Shown here in pieces: positions 24,774 to 36,040 of a DNA stretch of 64,000 nt. Numbering within the stretch: the stretch's first letter is position 1; the number at the start of each line of letters is the position of its first letter. Source of the DNA: Auriscalpium vulgare (taxonomy: Eukaryota > Basidiomycota > Agaricomycetes > Russulales > Auriscalpiaceae); contig JAHBBC010000001.1 in NCBI GenBank assembly GCA_019915015.1, positions 3,348,001 through 3,412,000 of the forward strand, given 5' to 3'. The position numbers and the translations under genes were made by a program. The notes under the pieces were generated by a model that saw nothing but the letters and a program-made list of their open reading frames with translations, searched no databases and was not told the origin of the DNA.

Positions 24774-25059
24774 AGTGCGTACTAGTAAGTAGCCAAGGAC
24801 ATTAACGACTGTGATCTTGTAGGATCACCTTGTGACTGTACATAGATGCTTGTATGTATGTGCTTGCCATTTCAACGATTTCATTGCCCAGTACTCTGCA
24901 CTGCCAGGAGTCTGCAGCTGCTGCTAGGATAGAATTGCAACCTGCATGGCACGGGCGGCCCGGAACGGTTCTTCGGCCCGCGGCCTCCCGCGGTCCGAGC
25001 CAGATTTTTTGGTCGCGCTTCGTCCACCGATATTTTCACCGCTGTACGGCGTGACAGCA

Positions 25060-28000
25060 ATGGCTTTGAATCTGAAGCGGAAGCGAGACAAGTCTCTGAA
25101 CGAGCACGCGTCGAAAGTTAGTCCCAACTTTGGCGTGTAAGTCTCTGTTGACCTTTCTAGCAGAAGAGAGCATCGACAAGCAAGGCAAACAAGCCCATCG
25201 CCGACGAGCACTCAGACCCTCACGAAGATGAAGCACATGCGAGTATCCTGGAGGACGAAGACGAAGACGAAGGTGCAGAGGATGGAACCGGTGCCCCCGC
25301 CAGCACGGGTGAGGGACAGTCGGACGACGAAGGAGGCGTGGCAGATGAAGATGAATGGGATGGTATAGGCAGTAGCGTAGGCGCAGGCGCAACTCACGAG
25401 CATCGCACGGGCACGAAGCCCAAGAAGCCGCCGACGGGAGAGGAGGTCAGGATCATCAGAGAGGCAGCAGATCTGTACAGGTCGAGCTCGTTCAAGCTTC
25501 AGGTGCGCGCGCTTTCAACTTGTGCGCATGCCATCCAGCTCTTACCTTCCTTCCACCAGATCGACGCTTTGTTGCCCAATGTACGACCAAAAGAGTCGCG
25601 CAAAGCCCCTCTCGACCGCTTCCTTCTATCTCTGCACACCTTCCTGTCCTCTCTACCTTCCATAGCTCCCCAGCATCCCCTCGAGGCCGCCCCTGCCCTC
25701 CTCCACTCACTCCCCGACTCCTCATCTGCAAATGCAAAACGCAAACTCGACAAGGGCAAAGGAAAAGCTGCTGTTGAGCCCATCGCGGTTCCGTACCCCT
25801 TCCCCGTACCGACGGAGGACGCTAACTGGAAGGTTGCATTCGCCAAACCATCTGACATCGTTCTAGTGGGCAGTTGGGCGAACAAAGTGAGCGTGAAGGC
25901 CAAGGATGGCGAGCCATGGGGCGTCGACGTCGCGGTCGAGATGCCGCAGGAGCTGTTCCAGGAGAAAGACTACATGAATAGTCGGTTCTTCCACAAACGG
26001 GCGTTTTTCCTTGCTGTGATCGCTCGCCACGTTACGGACGCGAAGACCGGATTCAACGTCGAGACCCTTTACGAGTCGCGTGACAGCGATCCTCGACTGA
26101 CGACGCTTGTGCTGAGGCATAAACAAGGTGCGTGTCGGGATTACATGCTGACGGTCATAACTCAATATATGCGCAGACGGGACGCCCACGGATTTCTCAA
26201 AATTAAATGCGCAAGTGCGCATCATCCCCTACCTCCCCGCCGCGTCCCCGATCCCACTCTCCCGCCTTTCGCCGCATCGTAGCAACTTCCGCGTGCACGA
26301 CGCCGCATCCCCCGACGAGCCATCCGCCGAGCACCTCCCCACCCCGCTATACAACGCAGCGCTCCTGCTCTCCACGACGCCGAAGCCGCACCTCCTGGCT
26401 GCTCACGCGCTTAAGGAGGACATTCCCTCGTACGTCGATGCGCTCGCGCTGCTCCGGATATGGGCGAACCAGCGCGGATACGGCGTGGGCAAGAGGATGT
26501 GCGTGCGCGGGTTCGAAGGCGCGGGCGCGTGGTGGGGCGCCGTGCTGGAGCTGTTGGTACGAGGCGAGGCGGCGGATGAACGGGGAAAGGCGAAGATCAA
26601 GGCATTGGGGAGGGGATTGAGCTCGTATCAGTTGTTCAAGGCAGCGTTGGACTTTCTGGGTACGTGGATCTGAAAGTTGAGCTGGATTTGTGCTGACTTT
26701 TTTTTCAATTTTAGCTCGACATGACTTTACGAGGGAGCCGGTGTTCGTGAAGCATCAAGAAGGTCACCGTGTAATATGTTTGTGTCTAGGCTGGCTGAAA
26801 GGGGGCTAACCATGTTTTAAGTTTCCTCCAGAAAATTACACAGCGCACCACGGGGCGACACTCGTTGACTCAACCTCCACTGTCAACCTTCTCGCAAGTG
26901 TACCTCCGTCTTCTCTGGAGATGGTGAGTGAGTCTTTGGAATTGAATCTACCTCTGACTCATTTGCGCAGCTTCGACATGATGCGAAGACAACTTTGGAG
27001 AGTCTTGACGGAGGCTCCATTTCCAATGACCCGTTTCCCGAAGTTTTCCTTCGTGAGCATCGCGACCTCCCTGCCAGGTTCGACATCGTGATCAGGTTAG
27101 TGTGTATGCGTCCCAGAGATTGCTGCTGCCTGACCATAATACAGAGTGGACCTGTCGTCGGCAAGGATGCGACGACCATCTGTGCATGAAGTGCTCGAAC
27201 ATGGCTCGCCCGCCAATGCCCTTCTTGCGTCCTTGGCGTCTCATCTTCGTCGCGCACTCGGTTCCCGCGTCAAGGCCCTTTCTATCCTTCACTCGTCATC
27301 AGAACCGCGACCGCTTTCTCAGGCGCATCCCATCACCCCTTCTATTGTCTGTATCGGACTGGTCTTAGACTCGGAGAACGCCCTCCGCTTGGTTGAACAC
27401 GGCCCCGCAGCATCTGAGGAGGAAACCAACGCTGCAAAAGAGTTTCGCGATCTCTGGGGCGACAATAAAGCCGAACTGCGCCGCTTCAAAGATGGCAGCA
27501 TAGTGGAGAGCGTAGTCTGGGAAGTCAAGGACGCCGATGAGCGTGCGCAGATCCCAGTCTTTGTTGTGCGGCATATCCTGGAACGCCATTTCGCTGTGCA
27601 TCCGGACTCGGTCCAATCATGGCAGCCCGGATTCGATGGCCTGCTCAAGCTGCCACAAGATATCTCTTCATTGTACCTCGCGTCTGGGCGTCCTGCGGGG
27701 TTCAAGGCAGCGATGGCTGCATTCGACGAGCTCGTCAAGGCTATCAAGGCTCTCGACGAAGAGCTGCCGCTCGCTGTGCTCAATGTAAGCCCGGTATCTG
27801 CATACCTGCGTTATACGAGCGTCTTCAACCCAGTGGCTATGACGCCGTCCCTTGCCTCCGCTCTGCCAGCATCCGCGCGGTACATGCCAGTCATGGACAT
27901 CATCCTGGAGTTCGAGAAGTCTACCCGCTGGCCAGATGACTTACGCGCCATCCAGAAGATGAAGCTCGCATTCTTTGAGCGGCTCGCCACGGCGCTCATG

Positions 28001-29364
28001 ATCTCTGTCAAAGGCCTCACGGCGCGCGTCGTCGTCGGCGACCGCCTCGGTGCGTCGGCGATCGCGGATCAAGGCGGGCTGGAGATCGTCACGGCCTTGG
28101 GATGGGCGTTCTCAGCGCGCCTTTGGCACGACCGCGAGGCGACTCTTCTTAACCGGATCATCGAGCAGAACGACGTGCCCAAACCGCTCCAGAAGCTCCA
28201 GAATCAGAATCAGAGCTCGCCGAAGGATAGAGAGGAAGCGCTGGAGGCGCGCGCGTTGTATCTGCGCCGGTTCGTCCACGCCCCTCGCCACCACCGCGTG
28301 GTCGCGGCGCTGAACCACAGGTTCGCGGCATTCTCGGGAACAGTGCGGCTGGTGAAGCGGTGGCTGGCGGCGCACTGGCTGCTGCGGAGCCATGTGTCCG
28401 AAGAGGCCGTGGAGATTGTCTGCGCGAGTCTCTTCGTGGGTGGCGGCTCGGGGCGGACGAATGCGGGCGCGCCGTCGAGCCGGGAGCGCGGCTTCGCGCG
28501 GGTCGTCGAGCTGCTGAAGGACTGGCAGTGGACCGCAGGCATGTTTGTGCCGCTGTACGGTGAGGAGAGCGCGGAGGACGCGGCGTCGTCGACCGTAAGC
28601 GTTAGTGCAGGGTCGAAAGGCGTCTGGACGTTGTCAACGGAGTTTGATCGGGATGGACATATGTGGACGGCGGATGGGCCGGATATCGTCGCGGCACACC
28701 GTGTGCGGGCGTTGGCGAAGGCTACATTCGACGTGCTCCAGGGCATGGAGTCGGGATCATTGGACGTCAAGGTGTGTTTGGGATATGTCCGAGGGCACAC
28801 TGAAGGGCTCACTTTGTCGTCTCACAGGCTCTCTTCGTGCATCCGGAAGATGACTACGATTTCGTCGTGCGGCTCGACCCGTCCGTACTTCCTCGCTACG
28901 CCCAAAACGTGGTTGCGGACTCAAGCGTATGGTTCAAAAAGGGCAAATATGCGAACTTGTCGGACGAGGAGGTTGCGCTGCGACCGGGGTTTGACCCAGC
29001 ACAGCTGTTCCTCGACGATGTCAAGGTGAGCCACGCACATTCAACCGCATACCGCCGTCCTCTGATCTGATGTCCTGTTAGCGCACATATGCGGACACGT
29101 TGAAGATATTCTACGATCCACTGGGTGGTGACCGGTTTGGCGCTGTTTGGGACCCCAGTCTGCGGGAGCCTCGACCTTTCCGGGTGTTGAACCATTTTTC
29201 TAGCGTCCCTCTTCCAACGGTGAGCGATACCCCTTGTGCTGAATTTAATACTCATAGATTGAAAGGAAAATGACAAGGCCAAGGATCGTGGCTTGGTCAA
29301 GCTGAATGAAGCAGCCGTCCTCAGCGAGATAGTTCGTTTGGGTGCTGGCTTGGTTCGTGTTTGA
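25060..29364 (+). CDS. UTP22: U3 snoRNP / small-subunit processome protein Utp22 (Nrap)
   Basis: Nucleolar protein needed for 18S rRNA processing; in yeast it works with Rrp7 and casein kinase 2 in the UTP-C subcomplex. Starts MALNLKRKRDKS, then a long acidic low-complexity segment (DEDEDEGAEDG) and the conserved tandem nucleotidyltransferase-like and helical repeats. Recognised motifs: IVLVGSWANKVSVK, LALLRIWANQRGYG, PLSQAHPITPSIV, AELRRFKDGSIVES, FPVP at the N-domain, ending GLVKLNEAAVLSEIVRLGAG. About 1,250 residues. Around nine introns. The nucleotidyltransferase sites are degenerate in this family, consistent with a scaffold role. Gene appears intact. Confidence 0.92.
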
Positions 29365-30001
29365 TTGGAGGAGCTATCTCATTGTCCAAATGTGCTGGAT
29401 GTCGCTGAACATGTATATAATGCTTAGCGCACATGAAGCTGTCAGACGGTCACCGGTCACCGGTCACCGACGACCTCGTGCTGCCTGGCTGGCTTCGTAA
29501 GTACTAGCTGTTCTAGACACTCTAGGAGAGTTACATATACACAACTAGGGACTTATCACTCACTACCGAAAGGGCCGTACTGCCAGCGCCGAGCGGCACG
29601 TGACCCGACACGCAAAGCTGATCGCGGGCGAACGCGTCGAACTTCGAGCTGTTCACGCGACTTATCCCCAGAATACTCGGGAGAGTATGCCAGGGTCACC
29701 ACCGCTCGCAAGCGCTATTTTTCTTACGGAGGTGGGAGGGTCGAAAATGAAATCTTTGCGGCTGCACGCGTCGCGTTCGGGTCAAGCTGACGTCACGCAC
29801 TTCACGCGACCGCGCCAGCCTTACAAAGTCTCCTCTAGTGTCCAGCATCCCAACCCTCAACGCCGATGATATATTGAGCGCTATAGACACTGCGACCGCG
29901 GAGTGTGAGTCAGTCTTCCGGCAATTAGGATGATCGCCGACATGGCATGGGGCACTACTAAGCCTTGCGAGCGGGCTCGGGAAAGTCACTCTCCTCCGCC
30001 C
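29365..30001. other. Intergenic region Utp22 to Zn2Cys6 gene
   Basis: 637 bp. Contains three perfect head-to-tail copies of GGTCACC at 29448-29468. Short open frames here carry no recognisable domain. Confidence 0.5.
29448..29468. repeat. Three tandem GGTCACC heptamers
   Basis: GGTCACC repeated three times without spacers; the joints create two ACCGGT palindromes. It lies about 85 bp after the Utp22 stop and about 530 bp before the Zn2Cys6 gene. Possibly a binding-site array; function not shown. Confidence 0.5.
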
Positions 30002-33000
30002 ATGACCGCTGACCACGTCTTGCAACTACCGCTATTCATACACACTGACACCGGCGCGCCACCAGGAAAAGGCGAGATACCCCTGTCATGTGCCGAGTGT
30101 AGACGGTGAGTGAATCGCACGTTGTGGCATTCCGAGACAGACTTCACACTTTGTCTTTTCCTCCAGGTCCAAACTCAAATGCAACCGGTGTGCAAACTCA
30201 TGTTCTCTCTGGTAAAATCCGTCCTGAGTGCCGTTGGGCAGGATTTTTCCGTGCCAGTCGTGCATTCGTCGAGGATGTGCTGCGATTTGTCCGGATGGTA
30301 TGTGTCGCCTGCCGCGTCCTTCTATGTCTGACTCCGAAGAGAGCGCGCGCTTTGTATCTCGTTGTGGTCATCGTCTCTTCGTGCTCATGATGCTGCCCAG
30401 GCTCTCTCACAGCCACGAGGGCGAATAAGTAGGCCAACCTTTAATTGTGCGATCAGCGCTGACTCTCTGCTTTGCAAGGGGCCTCGCGTCACAAACCCAG
30501 AAGCTCGCCGATCAGGTCAAGACCATGTCCAAACGTCTAGAAGAGTTGGAGGCTGCGCTTGCCAAGACGCAAGGCACATCGTCAACGCGGCGCCCGCTGC
30601 TACGCGATGCGGGGCGCCAGGACCCGCTCGCGGCTATCAGCGACCTGGAGGCCAGATATGAGGCCGACTTGGAGAGCGTGTCCGAAAACCTGGGCTCGCT
30701 GGCAATTGACTTGGATGGCAATCTGAAGTATCATGGCGAAACTGCTGGTGCCGAGGTGCGTCGATCAGCCATGTCGCCGTCGGCCCAGGCTCATCTTGAA
30801 ATTTGAAGTATCTGCAGAGTCTAATGCCGGTAAGTCGACTTGTACGTCTCGTCTCGTCTCGTCTGAGCTGGAAGTACGTTTTACGAATAGGACGGGGAGA
30901 GGAAACCAAGGGAATTCGGGAATCCGAGGTGCCTAGGACTCCCTATTGAGGTCCTGGAATTGGTGGCCTCCTTCCCATTCGGCCCTCAGAAGCCCATTCA
31001 CTCCACGGCGCTGTTCGACAGCTTCCTCCCCTCGGGCGAGCGTGCCATTCAACTGGCCGATCTTTACTATGCGAACTTAGCATGGATGTGAGCCCGCGAG
31101 TCTTCGCCAGTGCGCGCGCTGACATAGTATGACAGGAGCGCCCCGATACCCCGAGGTGACTTTGAGCGTGTGATCATCAAGCCGGTCTACCAGACGGCAG
31201 GCGGGCACGCGTCCCTGTCGGGTCTACACGCGCACGACGTGTCCGTGTTCTTCATGGTTCTGGCGCTCGGTTCACTCTTTGACCACAGCCCGTCACACGA
31301 GCTCTCAGCTGAACAGTATAACGCACTTGGGCGCGCTGCATTCGCGCTGGAGTCTATTATGCGAGGCGCGACGTGTGCCACTTTGCAGGCGTTATTCTTG
31401 ATCATGTATTTTTCGTACTATGCCGACCGCTCGGAAAACGAGCTTAGTTGGGTCCTCATGGGTGTGTGTGCAAAAGCTTCCCAGATGGTGAGCAATCGAC
31501 AATTTCCCTTTGCCGAGATCTCTACTCAGCGTTGTCACGCAGATCGGTCTTCGTGAGCGATTTTGCGCCGACTGCGAGGCCATTTCTTTGCTTACCTTGT
31601 ACAGAGCGCGACAGCGCAGGTTTTAATCTGGACCGAGAAGAGGTGCAGCGGCGAAGGATCATGTTTTGGGAGTTTTACAGCTGGGACGCGTTGACGGTAT
31701 GTGGCTAAATTCCGCTCACTTTAAGCCTGCTCATGTCGGTGTGTTTAGAGCGTTGTGAACGGGAGGCCGCCAGCACTCAATCTTGCCCACGCCGATTGTC
31801 GGTTCCCAGACGATCTCGACCCATTCATCAAAGAAGACGGTAGCTCAGAGCTCGGATGTGCGACAATCCCTCCCTCCCATCATTCTCACCTTGTTCTGAT
31901 GAAGGTGACAGTCCACGCCTGGACATACCGCTACTCAGCAGCTTGTCTATCGATTGCCGTTCAACGCGCGTTTGCTGTCCGAACGCCGAGTTATGATTCC
32001 CTCCTCCAGCTCGATAAGCGGATACGCACGTTCCCCATACCTTCTCATCTTCAGAGCCCCGGACAAGATGCGTCGAAATCCTGGAACCAGGATCCAACGC
32101 GCGCAATGCAGCAGTACTGTGTCGTCAACGAGTGCGAGGCCAGTCAGTAGCTCTCCCAGATCCGTTGAACCGAATATTGATGCTGTATGCAGTATTGCTT
32201 TACATCCACAGGAGTTATTTCGCGCAGGCACTTCGCCAGTCGGAGGAACCCTTACGACACAAGTACAGCCCGTCTGTTACGGCAACTTATCGCGGTTCTC
32301 TTGTTCTGATTGCGACCCTCAAGCACCTGAATTCTGTGCATCCCAAGTTGAGCAGTTGTATATGGCATTTCTGGTCGGGATTCTACTCGTCTTGCGTCAG
32401 TGTCATGCCTGTTCATCATGATGTGAGTCCATCATCTGAATGCCCTCCAGGTCCTACTAGGCGCGATCGTGGTTGAGAGCCCGGGCTCCATGCTCGCCCA
32501 GAACGCCCTGGCGGAGCTGGATAGCGCACGCACCATCTATGAGGAGGGATCACAGCTATGCCGCCCGCCCGCAACCATGGTACTCGCCTAGTACTTAATC
32601 ACACCATCTCCTCGGTTCTGATCAATCATCTTGCCTAGACGATGCTCAATAAGCTCCATGCGCGCGCCCATGCCTCCTTCGAAGAGTACCAGACGAAGCT
32701 CATGAACGGTGAGACGTTGCGGCCGCCTCCCATTGACGGCAGCCCAGGTGCCCCAGACGAGCTGGACGTCGTCTGCGGCAGGACGAGCATGATCAACAAC
32801 TCCGTATCTGTTGGCCTGCGCGGGAGCACACCGCCTTCTATCCACGCTGGGAATGCGGCCTTCAATCCACCTGATGCAGCGTACGGCTATACGATTGCAG
32901 ATGCTTCGCAGCCGGTCTATCAGGCAATGGGAGCCGCCGACGCGACACCGTCGCTCTTTCCTGGCGCAGACGACCCGGCGACATTCGCGCTTCGTCCACA

Positions 33001-33106
33001 GGACAACCCTCAATCTCCCGGTGTCGGCGCGGCAGCGCCCCAGCTGGTCCAGAATCAGCAGGAGATATGGTTGAAGTTCATGGAGGGCTTGGGGGTGTCC
33101 TATTGA
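30002..33106 (+). CDS. Zn2Cys6 transcription factor with fungal-specific regulatory domain
   Basis: After splicing, the N-terminal zinc cluster reads CAECRRSKLKCNR, then FPCQSCIRRGCAAICPDG, giving all six zinc-binding Cys. A coiled-coil dimer helix (QTQKLADQVKTMSKRLEELEAAL) follows, then the fungal-specific transcription factor domain (SVFFMVLALGSLFD, KASQMIGLQRDSAGFNLD, RRIMFWEFYSWD, WTYRYSAACLSIAV). The C-terminal tail is Pro/Ala/Gln-rich and ends KFMEGLGVSY. Two small exons are needed: a 21-nt exon (30167-30187) inside the zinc cluster and a 10-nt exon (31543-31552) encoding the IGL core of the regulatory domain. The start at 30002 is the nearest in-frame ATG (MTADHVLQLPLF...); another upstream exon is possible. 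No neighbouring gene suggests its targets. Confidence 0.85.
30167..30187 (+). other. 21-nt exon inside the zinc cluster
   Basis: Exon between CTCCAG and GTGTGC, encoding S-K-L-K-C-N plus split Arg codons on both sides. It carries the third zinc-binding Cys, so skipping it would destroy DNA binding while keeping the reading frame. Confidence 0.75.
31543..31552 (+). other. 10-nt exon in the Zn2Cys6 gene
   Basis: Ten bases ATCGGTCTTC between a 55-nt intron (31488-31542) and a 52-nt intron (31553-31604), both GT-AG. It encodes I-G-L and the first base of Gln, completing the family motif A-x-x-I-G-L-x-R-D. Without it the frame shifts. Confidence 0.75.
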
Positions 33107-33707
33107 TGGCATGATGCTGCGTATGTTGTCTTTTTCTTTTATGTATTCCGTTGTTCGTCACTGCGAGTGATGTTCCAGATAATCTCGTGTGCTAACTAGT
33201 TCACCATCAATGTTTGCTTAGCCTATGTTACGAGCCTATCTTGGGTCTCCACACCGAGTGATACACTTATTCGCCGGTTCCCATACTATAAGATATGCCT
33301 CATGAGCGATAGCAATGCAGCAACAGAGCAACACCACACCGTAGATACCCAAAGCCCAGCAACTGACGCAGATGTAAGAATCTGCTTTCAGGATTTATTC
33401 GACGGTTCTTAAAACCGAAGAACTAAGAATATTAGTGTAATGGGGGCGAGCGGTAGTTGGTGTACTATGTACGCAGGCCTATCCTTGCCATAGAGCGCCC
33501 ACTCGTGCTTATATTCGGGTACTGCCGTAGTGGCAGTGTGCAAACTTGACCTTGAGCAAGGACTTAGTGCATCGAGCTCCTTTTCGAGCTCGCACGGCCC
33601 CTGGGCGACGGCTAACAGTGGCCTACAGTAGCGAGCGACAGAATTGATACGTTCCGAATTGACACAAACATCAGCCAGGCATCGTGATATCACAGTTCCA
33701 GCATACA
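33107..33707. other. Convergent intergenic region
   Basis: About 600 bp between the 3' ends of the transcription factor and thiolase genes. No gene, RNA or repeat recognised. Confidence 0.5.
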
Positions 33708-35638
33708 TCAGAGCTTCGCGAGCTCAAGCACATACTCCGACGACGCCTTCGCCTTCACTTTGTCGACGTCCCTGCGGGTTACTGGCTGGCACTCGTGCGC
33801 ATGGTTGTATCCAAGTCGCGCGCGCCCGTCCAGGCCGCCCTCGCGATAGAACTCCGGGCGCCGCAGGAGACTCACGACGACCGCGCCCCCGAGGCCGATG
33901 TTGTGCACCAGCCCGTACTTACCGCGCTTGTCCGTGACGTCGAACAGGCCAGGCGCTTGCATTGGGCCGGCCCCTGAAAGAATTAAGATCAGTAGGCATC
34001 CACGAAGCTCAGGATGGATGAATGCATACAGTTGCGGAGTTGCACTAGTACACGAAGACGGTAAGGAGGTGGAATGAGAGAATGTATGCGGCTGCGGACG
34101 TACTAGTGATGTAGAAGTGCATGCCTAACCCGCTGGCACCCAGAGGATGACCTTTGGCCTCTAAGCCGCCGCTAGGGTTAACCACGTATTTGCCGCCGTA
34201 CTATTCACGTTATTTTCAATATCTTAGCCGGCGTGATGTTGCTGCTGTAACATACGGTGTTGTCGCCTCGCTCGACAAATTCGTACGCGTCCTCCGGCGC
34301 ACAAAGTCCCAGCGCCGGATACGTTATCAGCTATATCCACCCCAGACTAATTGAAATCACGCTTCCAATTCCTGGGAAACGCACGCACCTCATTCGCCGC
34401 GAAGCAATCGTGCAGCTCCACGACCCCGACCTCGTCGCGGCCCTCGCCAGGCGCGAACCCCGCCTGCGCAAACGCGGTGTCCGCGCAACGCTTCGACATC
34501 GAGTACCCGACGACGTCCATTGCATTCTGCCCACTGAACGTCTCGGGGCCGTCGGTGGTGAGGGCCTGCGCGACGATTTCAATTGCTTGGTTCTCCAAGC
34601 CGTGCCGGTGGACGAAGTCCTCCGACGCGACGATGCAGCATGCCGCGCCGTCCTGTAAGAGCATGAGTTTGGACGGGTAGACAAGTAAGGAGATCGACTT
34701 TCAGAGGTAGGGCTGCACATGAACATTGTGAGGTTGTTGGTGATCTTGCGTGACCCGAGCACCTGCTCCTCGCTCCAGCCATCGCGGAACTGCGAGTATG
34801 GGTTCTTCACCGAGTGCTTATGGTTTTTCGAAGCTAGAGCAACCATATATTGTCCAGCAAATTTCAAAAGAGTAGAACAGGCGCACCAATCTTCGCAAGG
34901 TGCGTCGCGTCCCCTCCGTACCGCTGAAAATATTCTTGTGCGCCGTTGCAGAACTTGCGCGGCGCGCCGGGCCCGTGATTCTCACCCATCCGCTCCTCCG
35001 CGCGCGCATTTGCGAGGTCTAGCGCGAGCATCGGGTGGTCTCGATCCTTCCACACGGAGGATAGGCTGCCTGGCGCCATGCGCTCGAAGCCGAGGGCGAG
35101 CGTGCAGGCAGCGAGCCCACCGCGCACGAGATTCGCAGCGTGAACAAGCGCGGTGCTGCCGGTAGAGCAATTGTTGTTAACGTTGGTGATGGGGATGGAG
35201 GTGAGGCCCAGGTTGTAGAGCGCGGCCTGGGCGGGGGAGGCAATGTGAGCGGGATGAACGGACCAGAGAGTGCAAGTGTGGCACCTGTCCTGCGGTCGAA
35301 TCACCGTAGACGTAGCCTACAAATGCGTGCTCGATGTCGCCGTAGGTGATGCCTGTGATGGAGGTTTGACGCTCAGACTGCGAAGCCGAGCATAGGACGA
35401 ACCTGCATCCAACAGGGCCTTCGTTGCTGCCTCGAGACCCATCTAGCACGGCCGCGTGGGCCCTGGGACAGCGCAAAGGACGTGATTGGGCTCACATCAT
35501 TGGTCGAGCGAAGACCTCTGGGCTACAGACGGAGCCTTAGATTGCCTGCAACTGGGGAGGAAAGGGAGATGGACGAACCTTGATGAACTGAGTGCACCCT
35601 ACGCCGACAATGAATACTCGCTCTCCCCGTGGAGACAT
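33708..35638 (-). CDS. SCP2-type thiolase with PTS1 signal AKL
   Basis: Peroxisomal acetyl-CoA C-acyltransferase-like protein of the SCP-x/SCP2 thiolase branch, about 450 residues. Starts [18 protein letters not shown]. Motifs: [22 protein letters not shown] (nucleophilic Cys), [39 protein letters not shown] (catalytic His). The protein ends ELAKL; AKL is an accepted PTS1 variant. It has no SCP2 lipid-transfer domain after the thiolase, unlike animal SCP-x. The gene needs a 27-nt exon (35496-35522, PRGLRSTND), a 15-nt exon (34030-34044, QLRN with split Met and Trp codons) and, for PTS|DGAA, a 50-nt intron beginning GA instead of GT (34653-34702). Likely role is thiolytic cleavage in fatty acid or branched-chain oxidation; the precise substrate is not shown. 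Confidence 0.87.
34030..34044 (-). other. 15-nt exon in the thiolase gene
   Basis: Exon TGCAACTCCGCAACT between GT-AG introns. With the split flanking codons it encodes M-Q-L-R-N-W, joining HFYIT to [11 protein letters not shown], which matches the family order near the C-terminus. Confidence 0.75.
34653..34702 (-). other. Apparent GA-AG intron in the thiolase gene
   Basis: Reading CSPTS into DGAACCI in one frame requires removal of exactly these 50 bases, which begin GAAAGT and end TTACAG. All GT dinucleotides nearby give the wrong phase. The length is typical of introns here. Alternatives are a sequencing error, a recent donor mutation, or an allele that no longer splices. Confidence 0.55.
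35496..35522 (-). other. 27-nt exon in the thiolase gene
   Basis: Exon between TCTGTAG and GTGAGC encoding PRGLRSTND. It connects CTQFIK to [14 protein letters not shown]; the family usually has PRG here, which supports the model. Skipping it would keep the frame. Confidence 0.7.
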
Positions 35639-36040
35639 TTCTGCCGATACTATGCCGCCTCAGCTGGTGGTAAGCGGGAAAGCAGGGTGAGGAGGGGCAT
35701 GATGGACGTCCCCTGCATATGCCGGTAAGGCGATGACCGGTCCTGTCATGTCATGGGATTGATTGGGAGCGAAGGAAGCCTGAGTGCACGGTGCGCGTGA
35801 ACAGACGCTGCAACGCGCCGGCCGGTGGATTCGGCGTCAGACAGCGCTCGAGTCGATCATCGTGCACAGAGCATTCAACCGCGCGGGGTCCTTACAAGCC
35901 GGTAGTTACAAGGTAGTTACAAGGCCGGTACCGGCGCCAAGTTCAATACGCGGCGAGGAGCGTGGGAAGCACGCGCGACCTCTGCCAAGTCACCGTGTCC
36001 ACACACTGTCCACACACTTCCGTCGCGCTCACCTCCGACA
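35639..36040. other. Divergent promoter between thiolase and uS4m genes
   Basis: 402 bp. Contains a tandem 11-bp duplication GGTAGTTACAA (35901-35922) and two copies of TGTCCACACAC at about 35995-36017. No gene inside. Confidence 0.5.

Noticed and set aside
33708..36040. Fatty-acid oxidation gene cluster around the thiolase
   Set aside because: Neighbours are a transcription factor and a mitochondrial ribosomal protein; no other beta-oxidation gene is adjacent.
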